DNA of 64,000 bases from Zingiber officinale. Taxonomy: Eukaryota; Streptophyta; Magnoliopsida; Zingiberales; Zingiberaceae. Within the stretch, counting starts at the first letter, position 1. Each line of letters begins with the position of its first letter. A program made the position numbers and the translations under genes. Of the stretch, positions 10,372 through 20,088 are shown piece by piece. Location: NCBI RefSeq assembly GCF_018446385.1, contig NC_056000.1:32876011-32940010 (forward strand). The letters run 5' to 3'. A model generated the notes under the pieces. The model saw only the letters and a list, made by a program, of their open reading frames with translations, ran no database searches and was not told the DNA's origin.

Positions 10372-10481
10372 GATTAGACGAACCAGAGGAAATGGTCCGT
10401 CAATATGTTCGACTAACAATATGCTTCTAGAGGCTGCTCTAGCCGTTATGATTAGACGAACCAGAGGAAAGGGTCCGTCAA
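10372..10481 (+). repeat. Two 32-bp direct repeats, 78 bp apart
   Basis: The segment GATTAGACGAACCAGAGG continuing AAATGGTCCGTCAA (10372-10403) recurs at 10450-10481 with one change (AAAGGGTCCG). It lies about 150 bp upstream of the MEGLIP-type start, on the promoter side. The spacer holds a partial third similarity (ttcgactaacaatatgcttc). It could be a local duplication or a cis element pair. Confidence 0.6.
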
Positions 10482-12040
10482 ATTGCTTCGAGAGGAATTA
10501 AGCAATCACTGATTCACACTCAAAAGAATTAGCTTGGACGTTATAAATGCAAAATCTTACAAGTATTCTATTGCGTTCAAGCTACATCAAACTTGGAGAG
10601 TGAACAAAACTAAAGAGCATAATGAAGTTTAAAATATAAATTCAAAAATAGCAAGAAAAGAAAATACTTTCAAGAGAAACATAGAAGAGAAGGGAAAGGC
10701 TTGGGGTGGATCATGTATTAATGTGAGAACCATTACTTCAATATCTTTCAACATTTAGAGCTGTCGATATCAATGTGTATTATCGCCCCGTAGGTGGAGC
10801 CGAGTTGGTACTCAGCTTAGGCTAACCTTTGCCAATATATATCGATGTGTATAATGGCTACTCAAACTCTAATCATATCGATAACTATCCATACTGTTTG
10901 GAATAGAAGACGAAGAAAATGATCTATTTAGTTAATTTTAACCGATAATGCTTTATTTATTTGTCGGTGCTTGGCAGTAGGTCTAGAGAATATTTTAAAA
11001 ATTTTAAAAACACAAGGAATTTGGCTAAGCGGTATATTCCATATTCGACGTTGAGAAAATTTTAATTTTACTCTCAATATTTATATTATTATTAAAATGT
11101 TCTTTAAATTTTAAAATCATCACCTTTCTGCTAAAATCCAAAAGTTATGTATGTTTTTAAAATTATCACACAATGAGTTGAAATGAAATTAGATAAAAAT
11201 CAAACTAGCGTTTCACAAATCTTCAAATTGGTATCCAAAATCATCACATGTGCGTTCTACCATATATTTTATTAATTTTGAGAATATCTTTATTTTCAAT
11301 GTTATTGTTGTTAGGACATGTGCAAGTTAGAGGGATGAATAATCTCATCATTTCATCTTGATCTTTTGCTTCTCATTTGAATGCTCAATGAAACTTCAAT
11401 CAAACTTGGTGCTACATGCATAACTTTGAAATTTTACTTAGTATTAGTCTTTTAGGCGATTAATCCAAGACCTATTTCTGATGATCCTTCTCTACTATAA
11501 ACTTCTCCTTTCTCAAATATTTACGGAGATGGAGAAGCCTCTTGCACCTTTTCTTATAAGAACACAAGCAAATACAAAATATAAATACAAATAAAGAATA
11601 AAACAATTTTACAATGAACACTTTGCTTTGCCCACTTCTTTGTCGCTTAAAAATGCCTCTGGATGGTTGGAAATGCAGTAATATTTTTTTCCAAAACCCC
11701 TAAGAATCAACATCGAAAATTCTCCTAGAAATCCTTTTTATAAGGTTGTTGTTCGGATTGATTTTTGCCTACCAATCGATTGTCACGAATTTGACCGTTT
11801 ATACCTACAGAACGATTATTTTTACCTTACCAATCGATTAGTGTCACTCACCAATCAATTGGCTGCTTCCAATCAATTAAGCCAATCTATTCCACACCAT
11901 TCTGTCCATTGTTATAATGTATCAATCAATTACTCCAATCCATTGAACCACCACCAATCGATTGGTAAGCAGTAAAAGTATAGATCTTTGAATGAGCTCT
12001 GTTTTGCACTAAAAATCACCTCGTTCTAATATCCGAGTCT
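10482..12040. other. Intergenic, no gene recognised; ATCGAT-type palindromes
   Basis: AT-rich DNA without a supportable reading frame. Between about 11780 and 11970 the palindrome-related word CCAATCGATTGG recurs in full and degraded forms (accaatcgattgt, ccaatcgattag, accaatcgattggt). This is the same kind of punctuation as in the LTR families further right, so the stretch is probably an old LTR fragment. Confidence 0.4.
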
Positions 12041-12044
12041 AGAG

Positions 12045-12590
12045 CCATCAATTTGAGTTAGATCCGTCGGGTTCAACATCCCCGCTAAATAATTTAAACG
12101 TGTTGGATTGTAATTTTATCAACCCATTTAAAGGTGGGTCATGGCAAGCCAATTCTTATATGCCCCGTGATTCCCGTGGATCAATTTACAACAGAGGAGA
12201 TCCTCTGGATCGCTTTTTGCGGTCCAGCGGATCCTCCCTTTGCATTCATTGGTGGGATGGATGACCCCCACTTGTAAAATAGGTGGGGGCCATCCATCCC
12301 CACCAATACATGTAAAGGGAGGATCCTCTGAACCACAAAAGTGGTCTAGAGGATCCCTGCTCGGTTTACAATGGACTTGAGTTGACCTGCGGGTTGAGAA
12401 AAAAAATCTCCAAAACATAAAACTAAAGTTGAAAATTCAATGGGCTCATGGGTTTGACCCGCCACAAACTTAAAATTTTTAATCTTTTTTCTATATTTTT
12501 TATATATTTTTTTGTGAGCTCATGGGTTGGCTCGCCTAACTCGCAACCCATCGAGATGACAGGTCGACCCGCTCTTCATAAATTATGACC
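12045..12590. mobile_element. Decayed small hAT-like element, split by a MITE
   Basis: The left part starts near tagagccatcaatttgag and contains gtcgggttcaac. The right part (12365-12590) contains gacctgcgggttg, gggttggctcgcc and gtcgacccgc. The word set (agag.tgtcaatttg, gcgggttg, gtcgacccgc) is that of the clear 527-bp hAT at 25367-25893, so this is read as an older relative. Neither a matching right terminus nor a target duplication was found. Confidence 0.35.
12192..12364. mobile_element. MITE-like perfect-loop hairpin (173 bp) with 7-bp target duplication
   Basis: TTTACAA occurs directly on both sides (12185-12191 and 12365-12371). Between them lies an almost complete palindrome: AGGATCCTCCCTTT, CATTGGTGGGATGG and ACCCCCAC on the left are answered by GTGGGGGCCATCC, CCACCAAT and AAAGGGAGGATCCTC on the right, with a loop of about 10 bases (cttgtaaaat). 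No coding capacity. The duplication length is not diagnostic of a single superfamily. Confidence 0.65.
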
Positions 12591-13540
12591 TTCAGAAATT
12601 TACTCTGTCGGAACTTCTTTGTTTCACTAGCATCCGATCAACCTTGACTTGTTAGGACCTCACGCCTCGTCACCAAGTGTCCGGTCACCCATGACCTACT
12701 TAGACCTTTCGTCTTGTGCCAAGTGTTTAGTCCTCCACGACCAACTTAGACTCTTTGTTTCATGCTAAGTTCCCGGTCTTCCATTACCCACTTGGGCTCC
12801 TCTCTTGCCAACTCCCCGTTGGACTTCCGACACCAAATGTCTGGTCAACCTTGGGCCCACTTGGACTTTCCTCTTGTCAATTTTCTGTTGGGCTTTCGAT
12901 CACCAATGTCTGGTCAACGTTAATCCATTTGGACTTTTCTCGTACCAATTTTCCATTGAATTTTCGATCACCAAGTGTCTGGTTAATTGTGATCCATTTG
13001 AACTTTCTTCTTATTAATTTTCCATTGGACTTCCAATAACCAAGTGTCTAGTCAACTTTGACCCACTTGGACTTTTCTCTTGCCAACTTTCCGTTGAACT
13101 TTCAATCACCAAGTGTCCGGTTAACCATGACCTACTTAGACTTTCTTCTTCTCATGCTAACTCTCTTTCGATTGTCAAATTTCTAGTCAACCGTGACCCA
13201 TTTGGACTTTTCATCTTTGTGTTGACCATTGGATCATAAGAGTCGAGAGAGGGGGGAGGGGCGAATCTTGATCAATTAATTTATTTTTCGTAATGTAAAA
13301 CCAAGCAGAGATAAGCAGCAGAATAAAGTAAAAATAAAAGGCACGTGTGGTTTTACTTGATTCGTAGCCCAACCGACTACTACTCCAAGGCCCATGATCC
13401 TTGATTACTTCCGATGAACAATCTATATAGTTCTTCCAAAGAAACAAAATCCTACAAATGAAGTGTATACAAGCTACTAACACTTATAAATGAATGTAAG
13501 AATAATAACAAAGTATACCGACACATAGGATTATAGATGA
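12590..13540. mobile_element. LTR relic with degenerate CCAAGTGTCCGGTCAA array
   Basis: From 12600 to 13235 a unit of about 45-50 bp recurs in degraded form (accaagtgtc.ggtcaacc.tgacc.acttggacttt). The same unit is clearer in the LTRs of element B (31690, 37300) and B2 (55840, 61570). At about 13225-13280 the text changes to tgttgaccattgg..gagaggggggaggggcgaatc, which resembles the opening of those LTRs. Two short frames over the array (12755-13039) are artefacts of its periodicity. Confidence 0.55.
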
Positions 13541-13542
13541 AC

Positions 13543-16440
13543 CAGGGGCGGAGCCACATTGATGATTCGGAGGGGGACTGCCCCACCTTAATTTTTGATA
13601 AATCTCCATAGAGATTATAAAATTACAATCTTGACCCAGTAAAAAGAAAATAAAACTAGGGCTTGCAACCCTCGCCCCCAATTTCCCTCCTCGCCACCCT
13701 CTCCCTCAGCGCCGCCTACGCTCTCCGACCCCGAGACGGCCCCCTATGGCCCTATCCATAGCGACTCTGAGATTTCCCTCCTCGCCCCCAATTTCCCTCC
13801 TCGCCTCCCTCTCCCTCAGCGCCGCCTACGCTCTCCGACCCCGAGACGACCCCCTATGGCCCTATCCATAGCAACTCTGAGATTTTCTTCGCCCTCCTCT
13901 GCTCCGGTTCTCTAGTCTCTACCCTCCGCCAACCACTAACCTCCGCAGCTTCTCCAAGCAGGACCTCATCGACGAGACGACAAGGCTCTCTTTTACGACG
14001 TCGACAGCCGACTTCCCTCCTCCTTGTCTCTGTCGCCACTTGTTGGATTTGACATTTTTGTGCTTGCCTCCACCATCCACCTCGCGTCGGAAGCCATTCC
14101 TTGATTCCCACTGCTTTGTCTGCCAGATTTGCGACTTCGAGGATAGCTTGTATCTTCGAATCTTCCCCAATTTCACTTATTATTGCTTGCAAGTTGGAAT
14201 CCATTCCTTGATTTATCTTATTATTTAGTAATTTTGGTTGATTAAATATTATTGGCCTTACATAAGTTACATTACTAATTTACTAGTTAACTCACAATGC
14301 AATAAAAGAACACATTTTTAAGACCAAGAAAGCGAACTTCTCGACTGATCAAATACTCACACGTTTATGAAATATGTGACAGGATTCTCGATTATGCAAA
14401 TTGAGAAAAGAAGATAATATTTTAATCTTGTAGAGGAACTTCCTTATCATATAGGCTTACGCTGTTGCATCTACTAGACAGTTGAGGTGAATAAATGAGC
14501 GGAAAAAATAAGTGGTGGGCGATTGCTGCCAGTTGTTGTTGTAATTTCCAGTTGCCATTAAGCTGTTACTAAAGCTTCTTTGTTGTAGGGTTACATTTAA
14601 GTTAAGTAAATTATATTAAAAATCTACAAATAATTATTCATATAACATTTTCTTTTTCTTCATAACACTAACAGGAATGGATAAATTTCTTAAAAAAAAG
14701 TCAATGGTAAATGAAGAAACAAGTCAAAGAGAAAAAAGTAATCTAGAGTTACAACATGCATGCTCCCTTAAAAAATCTCGAGTTGAAATTGATTTCGATG
14801 ATCTTCAATCAGATCATGGGTTACGGGTAAAGATTTCAAACAATGATCCTAATGATCGAGAAAAAGTGAGAAGAGCTTATTTGCAGAAAGAACCTTGTCA
14901 ACCTCGCAATCATAATTTTCCACAAAGAAAGATCGGTAATGTATCAAGAAGATTTTGTCCATCTTGGTTTACTGAATTTGAAAATGGGTTAGAATATAAC
15001 ATAATTAAAGATTGTGCATTCTGTTCGTGTTGATACTTATTCCGACCTAATTTTGGAAAACAAGTAGGTGGAGGTTCATTTACTTCAGTTGGATTTACTA
15101 ATTGGAAAAAAGAAGATTTTTGTTAAACATGTTGGAAGTTCAAATAGCGCACATAATCAAACTTGGTAGAAATGTGTAGATTTGATGAAAGAAAGTCAAC
15201 ACATTGAAGTTGCTCTTACCAAGCAAACAGAGCAAGCTCACAATCTTTATAGAGTTAGGTTAACTGCTTCAGTTGATTGCATACGATTTTTGTTACACTA
15301 GGAGTTAGCTTTTCGGGAGCATAATGAATCTAAAAGTTCATTTAATCAAGGTAATTTTCTTGAACTTTTGAAATTCGTTGCAGATCATAACTAAGAGATA
15401 AAGAATGTAGTTTTACAAAATGCTTCGGAAAATAATCAATTAACTTCTCCTAAAATTCAAAAAGATATTATAAATACTGCTAGTCTTGAGGCTGCATATG
15501 TCATATTGAATGAACTTGGAGATGAAGTGTTTGCCATATTAGTTGATGAATCAATGATATATCAAATAAATAACAAATAGCTATTATTTTACGTTATGTA
15601 AATTTGAGAGGCATTGTTGTTGAATGTTTTCTTGGGATCGTTCATGTTGGCGATACTTTTTCCCTGCCACTCAAAAAAGCTATAGAATCACTACATTCAT
15701 ATTATGGATTGAGTATAGCTAGAATTAGAGGACAAGGATATGATGGTGCAAGTAATATGCGAGGAGAGTTTAACGGGCTCAAAAGTTTGATTTTGAAAGA
15801 TTATCCTTTTGCATATTATGTTCATTGTTTTGCATATCAACTCCAGCTTACTATTAGTGTAGTAGCAAAAAATCATCTCCAAGTTGCTTCTCTCTTTAAT
15901 TTGGTTGCTATTGTAGTTAAAGTAGTTGGAGGTTCATGTAAAAGACAATATATGTTTCAAGAGAAATGAATGGCTAAAGTTAAAAAAGCACTTGGAAATG
16001 GAGAAATTTTCAGTGGTCGTGACTTAAATTAAGAATCTGAGCTCAAAAAAGCTGGTGATACTCGTTGGGGTTCACATTATGGTACATTGATGAGTTTAAT
16101 TGTGCAATTTTCCACTGTTCTTGATGTTTTAGAATATGCAGTGGAAGATGATTCTCATTCAGAACAAAAGGTTGAAGCTGTTGGTCTTTTGGATTTTTTT
16201 AGAAACATTTGATTTTGCTTTCACTTTGCATTTACTGAAAAACAAATGAGCTTTCCTAGATTTTGCAGAGAAAGAATCAAGATATTATCAATGTCATGAC
16301 ACAAGTTAAAATCTTAAAAAAGATATTGTAATTGATGAGAGATAATGGTTGGGATGGTTTATTAAATGAAGTAATGATGTTTTGTAATTGTCATGATATT
16401 GTAATTCCAGCCATGATTGAGAAAAAAATAGTTTATTGAA
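13543..16440 (+). pseudogene. hAT element with TTF-finger transposase, decayed
   Basis: The left terminus CAGGGGCGGAGCCAC is the typical start of this hAT group; no right end was found. A GC-rich promoter block is followed by an open stretch 14677-15033 starting MDKFLKKKS, whose end (ENGLEYNIIKDCAFCSC) is the TTF zinc finger. The match then continues across frames: GKQVGGGSFTSVGFTNWKK (about 15055), SLEAAYVILNELGDEVFAIL (about 15485) and the DUF4371/RNase H-like core at 15604-15969 with IRGQGYDGASNMRGEFNGLK and AYYVHCFAYQLQLT. KKAGDTRWGSHYGTL follows near 16045. Several in-frame stops interrupt the protein and the C-terminal hAT dimerisation region is missing. It is inactive. Confidence 0.85.
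13671..13890 (+). repeat. 110-bp tandem duplication in the hAT promoter region
   Basis: Two adjacent near-identical units begin at 13671 and 13781 with ctcgcccccaatttccc and run through gcgccgcctacgctctcc, gaccccgagacg and cctatccatagc to gactctgagatt. Differences are single bases. The block is the GC-rich region between the element's left end and its transposase leader. Confidence 0.8.
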
Positions 16441-17289
16441 CAAAAATAATTTATTTTATCAGAACAGCTAATTTTATGAAGATAAATATTAAAAATATAT
16501 TTCAACTTTAAAAATTCTTCTAAAATTTCCTGGATATGAAAAACAGATTGTAAAATACTATAAAAAATAAAGTTCCCGAATATCTATTTACTTAAATTTT
16601 TAATATTAAAAAATAACTTTTTAGAAAATAATTTGTAATAATTTAGATAAAATCTAAAAAAATGTCAAATTTTTTATTAGGATAGAAAACATTACGTTTT
16701 ATCACAAAAAGATAAAAATTTTCACAAATCAGTCTAACTAGTATTTTTAATTTTCAAAATACCATTTTTATAAAAATATCATAGAAAATATTTTAATGAA
16801 AAGGAAAATTTCAAAAAATATTTGTTAGCATAGTCATAGAAAAAAAATTCCAACTTATAATACAAACAATAGGCATATAAATAATTTGTTTATATACTGT
16901 AGAAGATAAAATATATTGAAATTTAAAATATGCATAAGATTAACTTTAAATTATACTAGGCATGATTTAAGAATCCAATATAAATTATTTTCTACTAGAT
17001 TAATCAAAAATTTTGATGGAACATAATTTTTAAGATTTTTCTAATTTGACCCCTATGGTTCCTGATATACCAGTTTAGTCTTTTGTAATTTTTAAAATTT
17101 AAATTTCATATATCTTTTGGAGTTAAACATGCATAGTCATTTTTCAAGGATTTTATTTGTTCTTTTAATTTAATATTCTCATTTTTGAGTTTATCTTTCT
17201 AATGGACATGTATTAATTATTTTTTTAAAATCCACTTTTTTCTTCTATAAATTATTTTTTTTAGATTTTAGTTTACATAAAGATCTTGT
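16441..17289. other. AT-rich non-coding stretch, probably internal region of Copia F
   Basis: No gene is seen. From about 17040 the text (cctat.gt.cctga, accagtttag, tttatagtttcta-like) parallels the non-coding part of element G at 19900-20160, so at least 17040-17289 belongs to the gag-flanking region of the outer element F on the minus strand. Its 3' LTR was not found on this side. Confidence 0.4.
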
Positions 17290-17297
17290 CATTAATG

Positions 17298-18348
17298 TTA
17301 TTTCAGAATACAGTTGATTAGGGAGTAAGAGATATACCTCACAATATCATGTTCGAAGTTGGATGCTCCCCTTTCGCTGATGCTTTCTTCAAATGTAACT
17401 TCCTCTTCATCGATGCTCTTCTCTTGATGACTCGCCATGAGTGCTAGTCTGACATACTCTTCCAGTTCGGGCTCCGATGATGACTTGTCCCATGTTGTCT
17501 TCATATTTTTGTGCTTCAATTTGCTTGGCCCTTTGTTCTTCTCCATCTTCTTCAGTTTCAGACAGTCATCCTTAATGTGATCTTCTTCTTAACAATTGTA
17601 ACACCTTACTTTTCATTTTCCTGGAATAAATTTCTTGGTATACGACTTTTTAAATTTATTAGTTTTAAAAAACTTAGAAAATTTTCTTACCATGAAAGCT
17701 ATTTCGTTTTCGTCAATCAATGAGTCTGAATCTGGTCCGCTCTTCTGGGCTTGTAGTTCTAGGTTATGACTTGGTCCATTTCTTTGTCCTGCACACCGAG
17801 ACTCATGTAATTTGAAAGAAGAAAAAAGATTTTCTAGTGTACTTACTTCGAGGTCTTTGGAGATATAGTAGGAATCTACTATTGATGTTCATTCCGATGT
17901 TATCGGGAATGCATTTAAGGAATACCTTTGCGTGTCCTGATTAGTTACCGTTTCTCCAAGATTTGTTAATCCGATGATTAATTCTTTGATTCTTTCGTGT
18001 AGAAGAGCAACATATTCACTTTCTTCCATCCGAAAGATACTGATTTAGTTCCGGAGTAGGTCCCATCTCTTAAGCTTTGCTTCAGACATTCCTTTGTGTA
18101 GCTTTAGGAACTTCTCCCAAAGATCTTTTGTTGATTCATTGGTTCTGATTTGACTCACTTCTTGGGGTGGAAGTACATTCAATAGGTGGAACTTGGCTCG
18201 TCCGTTCATCAGGAAGTCATCTTGTTCTTTCTTGGTCCACTGGTATTCCTCATTTTCAGTTCCTTATTGATCTTTGGGGGCTACAAAACCATATTTGATT
18301 ATTAACAATAATTCAAAATCAGTTTTAAAGAATATCTCCATGCATTTC
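17298..18348 (-). pseudogene. Copia gag of element F, downstream part
   Basis: Gag packages element RNA in virus-like particles. Across frames the minus strand gives EIFFKTDFELLLIIKYGF (about 18300), LLNVLPPQEVSQI, KDLWEKFLKLHKG and NLGETVTNQDT (about 17960), DSYYISKDLEVSTLE (about 17860), a zinc-knuckle remnant RCYNC.EEDHIKDDC (about 17570) and a 82-codon frame starting MEKNKGPSKLKHKNMKTTWD (17298-17546). The order equals that of the intact gag at 46542-48089. In-frame stops, one of them inside the knuckle, make it inactive. Confidence 0.75.
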
Positions 18349-19189
18349 TGTTGGTCCCTTGGAGGCTGACAAGAGGGGAGGGGTGAATTGTCCTACAAAA
18401 ATAAACCAACCCTTTCTCGACTTATAACATGAATAAGAACACTTGTAATTAAAAATAAAAAGACTAATTAAAAAGAAATAGACACAAGAGGAATTACTTA
18501 GTTTGCAATCAGAAGATTGTTAATCTAATGAGAATGAAGTACACTTTTCTGAAGATCTCCTTTGGGAGAAGTAGCCTCTTACAATGTTAACAACTCACAA
18601 ACAAAAGTAGAACAGAAAGAATGGAATTACAAGTTATTGTTCTAACTGTTGAAATCAACGCTATATTTATAGCACTGTTCCGGGTGCCTAGAGTGGGATA
18701 AAATTCTATCCCCTACGCGTTGGTGAACGTCCACGCCACTTGTGATAAACTTTGGGTTCTGAGCGCTCAGACCATAAAAATCAACAGGATTGACTTTTTA
18801 CGGTCCGGTTCCTCTACTTCGATTCTGCTCGTCTCGGTCCGGGTCTTCCGCTCCGACTCCGCTAGCTTGGGTGATCTCGGCCATCCGGAATAGGGCTCAT
18901 CCGAACCCAAGTTCCGGCCTTATCCTTGAGAAGCCTTCCTCCCCAATTTCTCATCTCTCGAACGTCGCGTACGTTCTTCTCGTCCATCGGTGTACTCTTT
19001 CGCGGCACCTCGTCTCTTGGACGCACCAAGCCAGTCGACTCTCTCCCTGTGTTGTCTTTCTCGCTAGTCGCATCTTCGGCTCGACGTCCTGTGCTCCTTA
19101 GCTCCTATACACTTAGACACAAGGGTTAAACCAAACAGGACATAACTTAACTTATTTGATCACATCAAAACAACCTTGGGGTTCTAACA
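18349..19189 (-). repeat. 3' LTR of element G (841 bp)
   Basis: Plus-strand text runs TGTTGGTCCCTTGGAGG .. GGGGTTCTAACA and matches 22817-23675 in order throughout. The neighbouring plus-strand bases AATCTCCTCATTTTT (19189 on) are the complement of a purine tract, which marks this as the 3' LTR of a minus-strand element. The two LTRs differ at many single bases, so the insertion is not recent. Confidence 0.85.
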
Positions 19190-20088
19190 ATCTCCTCATT
19201 TTTGATATGAGCAACTCAAGTTAAGCTAGGTTAAATAAATGCAAAAAAATGTAATGTAAAGATAATTAATTTTGCAAATAAGTGCAAAAAGATTTTTCAG
19301 TTTAAAAATTGGATTATACCTCCCCCTAGACTTAATATCCTTCTCCCCCTTTGATCACATAAAAAATGAGATTCCTTAATAAGTCTGAGGTTAATTTAAA
19401 AAAATTTACAATAAATTAGAAAGTTTTAAGTATTAAAAGAAATTTAAAGTGAGAAAATTTTCAAGTAGAAAAATTTCTAAGTTAAAAAAAAATTAACAGA
19501 AATAATTTAAATGAAGTCTGCTATATAAAAAAAATTTGCTGAGTTAAGTTTGAAAAAGTTTTCTAAGTGAAGATTTTTTTTTTATTTTTAGAAGAAATTT
19601 TAAGAAATGTTAAACCATTGACAAAGATTAAAGGCAATTAATTTTTATGCTTATCAATTTGTCAATTAAATATTTAATTCAGAAATTGGCTTCCAAGCTA
19701 TGGTGAGGCACTAGGTCTTTTTGGTTATTGGATCATCAACCACTTCTAGACAAAACCTTTTAATGAATTCAAATATTCAATTTTCTACATGAAAGCTCTA
19801 AGTCTAATTTCATTTTTCAATTTAAATAAGTTTTTGGAACTTAATATAGGTTCCTTCCTACAAGGTTAATCGGGTATTTTCTGGGTATATAAGCTTTTGA
19901 TATTTTTCTGATCTGACTTTTGTAAAACCTATAGTACCAGTTTAATCCTTTATAGTTTCTAAAAACAGAAATATTTGAACAAGCAGAATGTTTCAAATTT
20001 TCTATTTCTTATTTTAATTTATCATTTTCAAGTCTTACTTTATCAAAATCTTCTATCAGACATTATTTTGCTAAAATTCTTTTTATTT
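19190..20088 (-). other. Non-coding internal region of element G with polypurine tract
   Basis: The tract AAAAATGAGGAGATT (minus strand) abuts the 3' LTR. Beyond it the sequence is A/T-rich with no long frame and nothing resembling pol. A short stretch at 19690-19750 (ccaagctatggtgaggcactagg) is reminiscent of gag-pol border text, but stops prevent a reading. Confidence 0.6.

Noticed and set aside
12755-13039. 94-codon frame with regular LxSCQxxVGL periodicity
   Set aside because: Periodicity equals that of the CCAAGTGTCCGG repeat unit in an LTR relic.
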